Shown here piece by piece: positions 1 to 6,399 of a DNA stretch of 8,991 nt (positions within the stretch are counted from its first letter, which is position 1; each line of letters opens with the position of its first letter). The position numbers and the translations under genes are program-made. Source of the stretch: an uncultured Eubacteriales bacterium. GTDB taxonomy: Bacteria; Bacillota_A; Clostridia; Lachnospirales; Lachnospiraceae. The stretch covers positions 1 to 8,991 of the forward strand of contig CADCPV010000074.1 in NCBI GenBank assembly GCA_902803345.1, in the 5' to 3' direction. A model generated the notes under the pieces. The model made no database searches and was not told where the DNA came from. It saw only the letters and a list, made by a program, of their open reading frames with translations.

Positions 1-82
1 AAAGAGCCCCCAGCAGGGCACAAAACAGGCCGATCATACACAGGGGACGGTTTTTCTGTTTTCCGGAGCGGATGTTTATCAT
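1..82 (-). CDS. Start of an unidentified membrane protein gene (cut by left window edge)
   Basis: Only the first 27 codons are visible, starting MINIRSGKQKN. A basic N-terminus is followed by a hydrophobic run (about residues 15-27, CMIGLFCALLGAL) that looks like the first membrane helix or a signal anchor. The ATG at 82 is chosen because a nearly perfect ribosome binding site (AGGAGGTGATC) lies upstream with about 9 bases between GGAGG and ATG. The frame stays open to the window edge. It follows the permease gene on the same strand after a 92-base gap, so it could be the last gene of the operon or a separate unit. The basic-RPLC-hydrophobic start is mildly reminiscent of ComEC/Rec2 competence channel proteins of Clostridia, but 27 residues cannot settle this and the function is best left open. 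Confidence 0.7.
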   Translation of the reverse strand, partial: MINIRSGKQKNRPLCMIGLFCALLGAL

Positions 83-86
83 GGCA

Positions 87-97
87 GATCACCTCCT
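87..97 (-). promoter_or_regulatory. Strong ribosome binding site for the gene starting at 82
   Basis: The minus strand reads AGGAGGTGATC, complementary to the 16S rRNA 3' end over its whole length, followed by TGCC and ATG at 82. It is the best Shine-Dalgarno site in the window. It supports a real gene start although only 27 codons are visible. Confidence 0.85.
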
Positions 98-123
98 CTG
101 CTATATATACCGTTATTAAATGC

Positions 124-148
124 CCGGATGTTTCATCCGGTTCCGGAT
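124..148 (-). other. Short stem-loop(s) in the gap after the permease gene
   Basis: Three copies of the six-base arm ATCCGG/CCGGAT stand in a row. On the minus strand, CCGGATG-AAA-CATCCGG (140-124) can form a 7-bp stem. The middle arm could instead pair with the ATCCGG at 148-143, giving a 5-bp stem with a GAAC loop, so the two hairpins exclude each other. The downstream sequence is GCATTTAATAACGG rather than a clean U-tract, so this is at best a weak terminator or an mRNA processing or stability element between the permease gene and the next gene. An A7 run lies just upstream (163-157). Pairing is seen by eye only; no folding energy was computed. Confidence 0.4.
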
Positions 149-174
149 TCGATATCTTTTTTTGATCCTGTTTC

Positions 175-3027
175 TCAGTCCTCCCCTAACTTCAGGGCTT
201 CGCTGATCCGCATCCGCCGGATGATCCGGTACATAATAAAGAGCCCGAGAAGCACCATCATCGCGATCATCGCAAAGAGCCGCAGCTCGTCCGATGCTTC
301 CCGTACCACGAGAAGCGGCACCGGGCAGTCGGCAGAGGAATAGGCGATCCTCAGGACGGGCATGTAAAGATAAGCCGTGAGCCGGCCTGCCGCATAGCCC
401 GCCGCAATCGCGGAGAGAGAAACAAAGAACTGCTCGTTTAAGAGCATGACAAGGATTTCCCGAAAACGCATGCCCATCGCCCGGAGCACGCCGAACTGAA
501 GTTCCCGGTTTTTGACCGAACTGATCCAGTAGATCAGAAAGCCTGTGAAGCACAGAAGAAGCGCCGTGATGAAGCTGACCGTGAAGATGCCGCTTGTGCC
601 CTGCTTCACGGCGCCGGAAGCCTCCGCCAGGATGTCCGAAGCCGTATCTTTCACGTAAAGCACGGAGAAATTCCGTTCTTTCCGAAGCTTGTAGAAACTC
701 TCCGTACTTCCCGAATCCGACTTCAGCCAGACTTCGTACGGAAGCACGTTCCAGGCCCGCTGAAGCGTATCAAGACGTGCGATTGCAAGGTACTGTGGAT
801 CTTTTTTTACACTCCGGTCTTCCATGATTGTACTCGTCTCGGGCTGATAACCGGGCCAGTAGTCGACAAAGCCGTAAACCACCAGCGGTACACCCTGTTC
901 CTGGTTTTTCTCCCTGGTCCGCAGCATGACCTGATCACCGATCGAAATGCCGAAAGCTTTGTAATTGACGGAAAGGATCACCGCATCCTCCCGAAGCGAA
1001 AGTGCATTCAGAAAGTCATACCAGTGCACACTCATGAGCGAAGGATCAAATTCCGCGGTTTCGCCGAAAAGCTTCGGCTCGATACCCATGATCCGGACCG
1101 CGGCCGCCTTGCCGCTGATGCCGTCTGCGTTGATCTGTCCCTCCCCGCGGTAAACCTTCGTCACCGAGCTGAAGCCCGGAAGACTCTCGTACTTCTCGTA
1201 ATTCGGCTCGTAATAGGTCAGTGGGGAACTGCTGAGCGCCGGGTTTTGCTGAATCCGGTTCGCAAGCTCCACCGAATTGTCGCGCCAGACTTCCCGCACG
1301 ACAAGGTCCGCACCGTTCATGTATCCGATGTTACGTTCGTCGTTTTCGCGGATTGTCCGCGCGGCGGAAGCATAAAAAACGCCGGACGCGACCGTCATCG
1401 CGAGAAAGACCATGATAAAGCCCTGCTCGCGCCGCGTCCCCTGCACCTGCCTGTGGGAGGCGAATAGCGCCGGGCTCCACTTTTTCTGAAACAACCGGAA
1501 CAGAAGCCCCTGCAGAAGCGGTACCAGCCTGAGAAGGAACAGCCCCGCACCGGCCATAAAGGCCGAAGTCGACAGGTACAAAAGAGGATCCAGCGGTTCT
1601 CCGGCAATCACCTGTGCCGTCAGCGCCTCTTTCTGCGATGAGAAGCTGTAAAGCCCGTACAGAGCGACGCCGAGGAGAATCACGTCAATAAAGAAGCGGT
1701 GCCAGAAGCTCTGCTTCCGCATGCCGGAAAGTTTCTTCCCGCGCTGGGTGATGACCGAGTTTCCCGCAAAGCGAAGCGTCGGAAGCACCATCGCCGCAGC
1801 CGCCGCAAGGACTGCCGCAAACCCGTAGAAAAGCGTGCGCAAATCCATGGAAAGTTTCAGGTCCTTTCTGCGGATGAATTCCAGGAATCCGTTCGAGGAA
1901 AGCAGCAGTTTCGTAAGAGGGAACAAAAGGGCCATCGCGCAGGCCGAGGCCAAAAGGAGCACGAGGAAGCTCTGGAAAAGATAGCTCAGGAAAATCTGCC
2001 CTCTCGAAACGCCGCGGCTCGAAAGAACCGCGATCTCCGACTCCTCATTGTCCGCCATCCGCGCTGACACCATGAAAATGAAGAGTATAAGAAGCAGGAA
2101 GATCGGAATCTGCAGCACGAGATAAGTCGTGCGGATCTGCTTTTCCAGACTCACAAAGTCCCGGAACCGGTTCCGGAAATTGAAATACGCCGTGAATCCG
2201 TAGGTCTGCGTCATATATTTGGCGAGCCGTGCGCAGACTTCGGCGTCACGCTCCACATATTCTACCGAAAAGTCTGAATAATCATACAGAAGGTTCCACT
2301 CGGCGTTCACGGCAGTATCGCTTTTTTCACTCAGGAACAGTTCCCTGAAAAGCCCATCGTCGATGAAAATACAGGTCCGGTAGGCGGTATCTGCAGGGCT
2401 GTCCACCCAGTACAGGTCCTCCGGATCCTTCATCACAAAATCACCGGCGATCCGCACTGTAAGATTTGTCCCGTCCGGCAGGACGATATCGTCAAAGCGC
2501 AGGACTTCTCCGAGCGCAAGATGCGTGCGCTGCATGGCCTGGGAAGCGAGATACCCGTTCACGGATCCGTCTTCGCTGCGGGTTTTTTGGATCTCCGAGC
2601 CGTCCGAAAGCACGATGTGGTCCATAAGGCCGCTCATCGCACTGACCTGGAAATTATTCAGCTCCTCCCGCCTCGGGAAGTCCGATTCCGCATCCTTTGA
2701 TCCGAGAGAAAGGAAGCTTCGCATCAGAAGGACCGGCATTCTGAGGTCCTCACCTGTCAGCATCAGCCGCTCGTCCATCTTCAGAAGCTTCTCTTTGATC
2801 TCCTGCCCGTCGCCGCGGATTTTCGGCGTTTCCACCCGGAGTCTTGCCGGATATTCATTGTTCTCTGTGAGATAGTCCCGAAACTGCAGGTCGAGTGTGC
2901 GCTGCAGCGAGGCTCGGGTGTAGACCGGCGTCGAAAGCGCGAGCGACAGAAGGAGCACGTTTCCGAAAAGAAGCGCGAGACTCATCCACTTTTTATTCAG
3001 GAGTTTTCGAATGACAAAACGTATCAT
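175..3027 (-). CDS. Two-module FtsX-type ABC transporter permease (MacB/ABC3 superfamily), 950 aa
   Basis: This is the membrane subunit of a type VII (mechanotransmission) ABC transporter. About ten membrane helices are visible: near 14-36, then a large extracytoplasmic domain (about 38-300), then about 302-323, 346-371, 400-420, 446-464, 483-507 and 537-556, a second extracytoplasmic domain (about 558-812), and about 814-836, 859-887 and 914-934. Two FtsX modules are recognisable. The second has the classic stretch after its first helix, RELQFGVLRAMGMRFREIL (about 840-860). The first has the related DNEESEIAVLSSRGVSRGQI. The protein ends ISEALKLGED, typical of the family. At 950 residues it is about twice a single-module MacB or YknZ, so one chain may supply both halves of the pore. 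I chose ATG at 3027, which overlaps the previous stop (TGATG) and sits 6 bases after GGAG. A TTG at 3030 is less likely. No ATPase domain is present. The substrate is unknown. Confidence 0.93.
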   Translation of the reverse strand: MIRFVIRKLLNKKWMSLALLFGNVLLLSLALSTPVYTRASLQRTLDLQFRDYLTENNEYPARLRVETPKIRGDGQEIKEKLLKMDERLMLTGEDLRMPVLLMRSFLSLGSKDAESDFPRREELNNFQVSAMSGLMDHIVLSDGSEIQKTRSEDGSVNGYLASQAMQRTHLALGEVLRFDDIVLPDGTNLTVRIAGDFVMKDPEDLYWVDSPADTAYRTCIFIDDGLFRELFLSEKSDTAVNAEWNLLYDYSDFSVEYVERDAEVCARLAKYMTQTYGFTAYFNFRNRFRDFVSLEKQIRTTYLVLQIPIFLLLILFIFMVSARMADNEESEIAVLSSRGVSRGQIFLSYLFQSFLVLLLASACAMALLFPLTKLLLSSNGFLEFIRRKDLKLSMDLRTLFYGFAAVLAAAAAMVLPTLRFAGNSVITQRGKKLSGMRKQSFWHRFFIDVILLGVALYGLYSFSSQKEALTAQVIAGEPLDPLLYLSTSAFMAGAGLFLLRLVPLLQGLLFRLFQKKWSPALFASHRQVQGTRREQGFIMVFLAMTVASGVFYASAARTIRENDERNIGYMNGADLVVREVWRDNSVELANRIQQNPALSSSPLTYYEPNYEKYESLPGFSSVTKVYRGEGQINADGISGKAAAVRIMGIEPKLFGETAEFDPSLMSVHWYDFLNALSLREDAVILSVNYKAFGISIGDQVMLRTREKNQEQGVPLVVYGFVDYWPGYQPETSTIMEDRSVKKDPQYLAIARLDTLQRAWNVLPYEVWLKSDSGSTESFYKLRKERNFSVLYVKDTASDILAEASGAVKQGTSGIFTVSFITALLLCFTGFLIYWISSVKNRELQFGVLRAMGMRFREILVMLLNEQFFVSLSAIAAGYAAGRLTAYLYMPVLRIAYSSADCPVPLLVVREASDELRLFAMIAMMVLLGLFIMYRIIRRMRISEALKLGED

Positions 3028-4184
3028 CAAAGGCTCCTTTCCCGGATGATGACCCGTTCCCCCGGAAGAAGTCCCCGGATAACCCAGATGTAATCTCCGG
3101 CTTCATCGAGGATCTGTATGTTTCTCCGGTTCACAAGTCCCTCCTCCGACAGGACCCGCACATAAAAACTGCCTTCTTCGGTCCCCTCATGCACCGAGTC
3201 CCGCGGAATCTTCAGTGCTTCCGTGACCCGCCGCTCGATAAAAGTATTCTCATCCCAGATTTTGGAAGGCTTATTCCCGGTCCGGATTTCCTCCAGAATT
3301 TCCGGGGCAAGAGGCATATCAAGCGCCATCAGCGACCAGCCCGATTCCACTTCGCTGTTGGACATCTCGGGAATCATCGAGGAAGCCGTCACGAGAGCAT
3401 GCGTTTCCTGCAGGATCTTCCCCTCTTCCGTCTTCCTGAAAAGCGCATCCGTCCCGTAATGCACGCGCGCGGGCGTTTCTTTCTCGTTCTGCTCAAGAAG
3501 CAGGATATTCGTCGTCTCCCCGGTGATGCGAAACAAAAGGTCGCCGTCCTTCACTGCCGTTCCTTCCTTAACCGGACTGATGATGCGGCTTACGGTTCCG
3601 TCAATCGGCGAAAGGATTTCGATCAGGCTGTCCTTTTTCTCACATTCCGCCCGGAGCTTCGCGATCTTCGTCTCTGCCTCGAAAACTGCCTTCTCGTGTT
3701 CAAGGTCTCTTTTCTGGAGCTGCAGGCTCTGAAGTTCCCGGTCCCAGGGTTCCGTCGTTTCCTGAAGGCGCTTTTCCGCCTGCTTCCTCGTGCGCTCGTT
3801 CTCGCGGCAGAGAAGCGAAAGCGCTTCCTCTTCCCGCTGCAGTTCGCGCTCCCGTTCCAGGGAGACGATTTCGTCTTCCCGGTACCCAAGCTGCATCAGG
3901 ACATCGCCCTTCCTCACGGTATCGTCCCGGGAAACGAGACATTTTACGATGACACAATCCTCTCCTCTGTAAATCACGCGCCTTTCCCGTTTCAGAAATG
4001 AGGCGCGCCCGAAGGCAAAGGGGACCTCGACGGTACCGGTTTCGGTCTCTGCCGTTTCGTATTCATACCGGCTTGCCGTGATTTCCTGATCAGGCATCAC
4101 CTCTGCCGCACGTACGGAACCGGAAAGGAAAAGAACCAGGACCGACATCAGGAGAAATGCTGCAATCCGTTTATTCGCTGACAT
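3027..4184 (-). CDS. HlyD/MacA-like adaptor (membrane fusion) protein 3, secreted, 385 aa
   Basis: This is a periplasmic-adaptor-type protein that would sit outside the membrane on the FtsX permease encoded next. Residues 1-26 form a signal peptide (basic start, hydrophobic 8-20, then SGSVRA-AE, a plausible signal peptidase I site). No lipobox is present, unlike the two preceding adaptors. The first lipoyl half-motif lies around 77-100 (DDTVRKGDVLMQLG). A charged coiled-coil hairpin spans about 104-184. The second lipoyl half is around 188-220 (SPIDGTVSRIISPVKEGTAV). A beta-barrel/membrane-proximal region follows, ending LLPGERVIIRERSL. The ATG at 4184 overlaps the end of adaptor 2 by 14 bases and has GGGGAGG six bases upstream. 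The coiled coil fits a MacA-like hairpin, although a Gram-positive host would have no TolC partner. It differs strongly from the two other adaptors, so this is an old duplication rather than a recent one. Confidence 0.88.
   Translation of the reverse strand: MSANKRIAAFLLMSVLVLFLSGSVRAAEVMPDQEITASRYEYETAETETGTVEVPFAFGRASFLKRERRVIYRGEDCVIVKCLVSRDDTVRKGDVLMQLGYREDEIVSLERERELQREEEALSLLCRENERTRKQAEKRLQETTEPWDRELQSLQLQKRDLEHEKAVFEAETKIAKLRAECEKKDSLIEILSPIDGTVSRIISPVKEGTAVKDGDLLFRITGETTNILLLEQNEKETPARVHYGTDALFRKTEEGKILQETHALVTASSMIPEMSNSEVESGWSLMALDMPLAPEILEEIRTGNKPSKIWDENTFIERRVTEALKIPRDSVHEGTEEGSFYVRVLSEEGLVNRRNIQILDEAGDYIWVIRGLLPGERVIIRERSL
3034..3040 (-). promoter_or_regulatory. Ribosome binding site for the permease gene
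   Basis: The minus strand reads AAAGGAG, then six bases (CCTTTG), then ATG at 3027. The site lies inside the last codons of the preceding adaptor gene (encoding Arg-Glu-Arg-Ser-Leu). Together with the TGATG stop/start overlap it favours ATG at 3027 over the TTG one codon earlier and implies translational coupling. Confidence 0.75.
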
Positions 4185-5292
4185 ACAGCACCTCCCCTTC
4201 CGAAAGCCCTGACAGGATGACTGCCGTCACACCATCTGATTCGATTTCCACGTTCCGCCGTTCCCGGGTCCCATCCGGCTGAACTACATAGACAAAGTCC
4301 TGCCGAAGATCGGTATCCCGAATTACCGCATTCGCGGGAACGAGCAGCACATCACGATACTGTTTCTGTTCAAATACAATCGGCGCGTACATGCCGGCCT
4401 TAAGACCGGAGGCTTTCCCATCAATCGAAAAGACCGATTTCGGGATCCTTTTCAGCAGGTTGTCATGCGCGATTTCCGCTGAATTCTGCGGAACATGGCT
4501 TACCGGAATGCTTTCCCCGGAAACAAGCGCATAAAACGGTAGCTGCAGAAGGGACAGGCTGATTCGTTCCTCGGTCTCGATATGCAGCTCCGATTCATCC
4601 GCGATCCAGGCAAGCTCCGCGTAAGCCGGAACATTTTCACCCTCCGAAACGACGGCTGACTGTCCGTCGTTGCCCGCGGTACCCGCATAATAAATTCGGC
4701 CGGACGCCGTCGCATACACAGTCGACCCGTCTACAGTTTCCTGTAGTTTCGCGAGACGGTTTTCCCAGTCTTCTTCTCGTTTTTTTCGCTGATACAGGGT
4801 TTCCTCCCGGGAGAGCTCGAGTTCCTGCAGATCCAGATTCACCAGTTCCGAAGCCTGCCAGCCCGCACCCTGGCGGTAATACTGCTGCTTCTCGCGGTCA
4901 TAAATCTGCTTCTGCAGCTCGTAAAGCCGGTCTTCATAGTCGTCGATCGCATGCTGATATTCCTGTTCCGCCGTGATTTCGGCGATCTCACGTTTCTCCT
5001 CCGAGCAGCAGAGCCGGAGAATGATGTCGCCCTTTTTCACTTCTTCCCCGGAAACAAAGGGGATTTCCTCGACCGTTCCGGCTTTGTCCAGCGAAATACT
5101 TACAATCTTCGGAACGACGAAGGCGTCCTTCACCACAACCGGCGTATAGTCCCCGCGCGTCACGGTGATCGTCCCGTGTTCCTGCGTCACCGGGTCGAGG
5201 AGTGTCTTTTCTTCTGTGCTTTTCGTTACCCCGCAGGAGGAAAGGAGGAGCGCCATAAGGAGGATCAGGGGCAGGCAGAGCTTCCTATTCAC
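4171..5292 (-). CDS. HlyD/MacA-like adaptor lipoprotein 2, 373 aa, GTG start
   Basis: This is the second of three adaptor subunits expected to stand on the outer face of the membrane with the FtsX permease. A lipoprotein signal is clear: MNRK, a hydrophobic core, then the lipobox LSSC with the lipidated Cys at 20. The first lipoyl half is about 71-94 (AGTVEEIPFVSGEEVKKGD). An alpha-helical coiled-coil hairpin spans about 97-187. The second lipoyl half (about 191-230) is unusual, with an insertion-like Gly/Asn/Ser stretch (TAGNDGQSAVVSEGENV). A barrel domain follows with GLKAGMYAPIVFE (about 296-308), then VLLVPANAVI and the closing LSGLSEGEVLYVSE. A vicinal Cys95-Cys96 pair sits at the junction of lipoyl motif and coiled coil. 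The start is GTG at 5292, because a full AGGGGAGGT site lies 8 bases upstream and no other start preserves the signal peptide. It overlaps adaptor 1 by 8 bases. Confidence 0.9.
   Translation of the reverse strand: MNRKLCLPLILLMALLLSSCGVTKSTEEKTLLDPVTQEHGTITVTRGDYTPVVVKDAFVVPKIVSISLDKAGTVEEIPFVSGEEVKKGDIILRLCCSEEKREIAEITAEQEYQHAIDDYEDRLYELQKQIYDREKQQYYRQGAGWQASELVNLDLQELELSREETLYQRKKREEDWENRLAKLQETVDGSTVYATASGRIYYAGTAGNDGQSAVVSEGENVPAYAELAWIADESELHIETEERISLSLLQLPFYALVSGESIPVSHVPQNSAEIAHDNLLKRIPKSVFSIDGKASGLKAGMYAPIVFEQKQYRDVLLVPANAVIRDTDLRQDFVYVVQPDGTRERRNVEIESDGVTAVILSGLSEGEVLYVSE
4190..4199 (-). promoter_or_regulatory. Ribosome binding site for adaptor 3, inside adaptor 2
   Basis: The minus strand reads AAGGGGAGGT, with six bases between GGAGG and the ATG at 4184. 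These bases are also the codons for the conserved Glu-Gly-Glu-Val near the C-terminus of adaptor 2, so the site is fully embedded in coding sequence. Confidence 0.8.
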
Positions 5293-6397
5293 TGATGATC
5301 ACCTCCCCTTCCCTAAGTCCCGACAGGATTTCAGTCCGGTACTCATTTCGTGCGCCGATTTCGACAAAGCGCAGCACACGCGAGCCGTTTTCATTCAGCG
5401 TATAGACATAGTACTGATCATTCGCATGATAAACCGCGGAAGTCGGAACCGAAAGCACGGACTCCCGGTGCGCCGACTCGAAGCTCACACTGTAGTTTTT
5501 ACTGTAGGAAACGGTTTCGCTGAATGCTTCAGGCAGGAAGTAAACATAGTATTTCGCCGGACTTTCCTCAGTCTTCTGGGGCTGGGAAACTTCAGACGCA
5601 GAAACAAGCCGGACATTCGTCTCCTCCTTGTCCAGCCTGATGGTATAAATGCGGTCTTCCCGGAAGATTTCCGGCCGTGTTGTCTCTCCCTGGAAGATCG
5701 TCTGCGAAAGCTCCGCCACCCGGATGATATTGCGGCCTTCGGTATAAGTTTCTCCCTGCTGCGGGGAAACTGCCGAAAGCACGGTTCCGTCAAATGGCGC
5801 GGTGATGACATAGGCTTCCATGGCTGTTGTCAGCCGCTGAAGACGCATCTCCGAAAACTCGATCTCGTCTGAAATCAGCGCCCGTTCCGCCTGATACTTC
5901 TCCTCAGCCTCATCGCGCATCGCCTGACGGTCCGCCCAGTTCATGCCGGCGCTCTGGATTTCGGTCCGGCGCTTCGCGATTTCATAGCGTGCATCCAGTC
6001 CCCGGATCTTCTCCTGAAGTTCTTCCAGCCTGATCTCCATTTCCCGAAGCTCCTGCGGAAGGTCCCCGGCGTCAAGTTCCGCAAGGACCTGGCCTCCCGT
6101 CACCTTTTCGCCGGTACTCACATAGACGCCGCGGTATTCATGCTCCTCCCCGGTACTGACACTGAAACCGAGCAGCGCATCCTTCTTCGGCAGCGCGCGC
6201 ACCGTGATCGAATCCATCGAAACGATGTCGCTTATACTGCAGACATCTGTCGGATACTGCGCCCGGTCATCCGCGCGGACAACGCTTCCCGTGCGGAGTT
6301 CCTCCACCGGAATACCGCAGGCGGAAAGAAGCGCTGCGAGAAGGAGCGCTGTGAGGAGGCATATGAAGCTGTTCTGTTGTCCTTTATGGTTTGCCAT
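5285..6397 (-). CDS. HlyD/MacA-like adaptor lipoprotein 1, 370 aa
   Basis: This is the first of three adaptor subunits in the operon, expected outside the cytoplasmic membrane. A lipoprotein signal ends in lipobox LSAC with Cys27 as the anchor. The first lipoyl half is about 90-113 (VSTGEKVTGGQVLAELDAGD). A long Glu/Arg-rich coiled-coil hairpin spans about 114-193. The second lipoyl half is about 196-229, with the textbook TAPFDGTVLSAVSPQQGETY. The barrel and membrane-proximal domains follow (VLSVPTSAVY, about 314-323), ending LSGLREGEVIISE, the usual RND/MacA-type C-terminal signature. I chose ATG at 6397: it lies two bases after the TGA of the upstream lipoprotein and five bases after GGAG. 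A GTG at 6412 in the same frame would overlap the upstream gene and lacks a convincing site. It is the most canonical of the three adaptors. Confidence 0.91.
   Translation of the reverse strand: MANHKGQQNSFICLLTALLLAALLSACGIPVEELRTGSVVRADDRAQYPTDVCSISDIVSMDSITVRALPKKDALLGFSVSTGEEHEYRGVYVSTGEKVTGGQVLAELDAGDLPQELREMEIRLEELQEKIRGLDARYEIAKRRTEIQSAGMNWADRQAMRDEAEEKYQAERALISDEIEFSEMRLQRLTTAMEAYVITAPFDGTVLSAVSPQQGETYTEGRNIIRVAELSQTIFQGETTRPEIFREDRIYTIRLDKEETNVRLVSASEVSQPQKTEESPAKYYVYFLPEAFSETVSYSKNYSVSFESAHRESVLSVPTSAVYHANDQYYVYTLNENGSRVLRFVEIGARNEYRTEILSGLREGEVIISE
5301..5309 (-). promoter_or_regulatory. Ribosome binding site deciding the GTG start of adaptor 2
   Basis: The minus strand reads AGGGGAGGT, continuing GATCATCA to GTG at 5292, with a spacing of eight bases. 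It is embedded in the codons for Glu-Gly-Glu-Val-Ile at the end of adaptor 1. The strong site explains how a GTG start overlapping the upstream stop can be used. Confidence 0.8.
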
Positions 6398-6399
6398 TT

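Noticed and set aside
102..109. TATATATA as a -10 promoter box for the gene at 82
   Set aside because: Transcription would begin at or inside the ribosome binding site (87-97), leaving no usable leader, and no -35-like sequence stands 17 bases upstream.
134..163. Rho-independent terminator on the plus strand (hairpin plus T7 at 157-163)
   Set aside because: The T-run lies well beyond the hairpin, and no plus-strand gene exists to terminate here.
116..553. 145-codon open frame on the minus strand
   Set aside because: It overlaps the permease C-terminus in another frame, where the permease frame encodes a typical FtsX module.
3189..4001. 270-codon open frame on the plus strand
   Set aside because: It lies wholly opposite adaptor 3, is basic and Phe/Arg/Leu-rich without domain features, and has no ribosome binding site. 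It is a shadow of the G/C-biased codon positions of the real gene.
5165..5872. 235-codon open frame on the plus strand
   Set aside because: It runs across the junction of adaptors 1 and 2 on the opposite strand and shows no recognisable motif. Both minus-strand genes there have clear family signatures.
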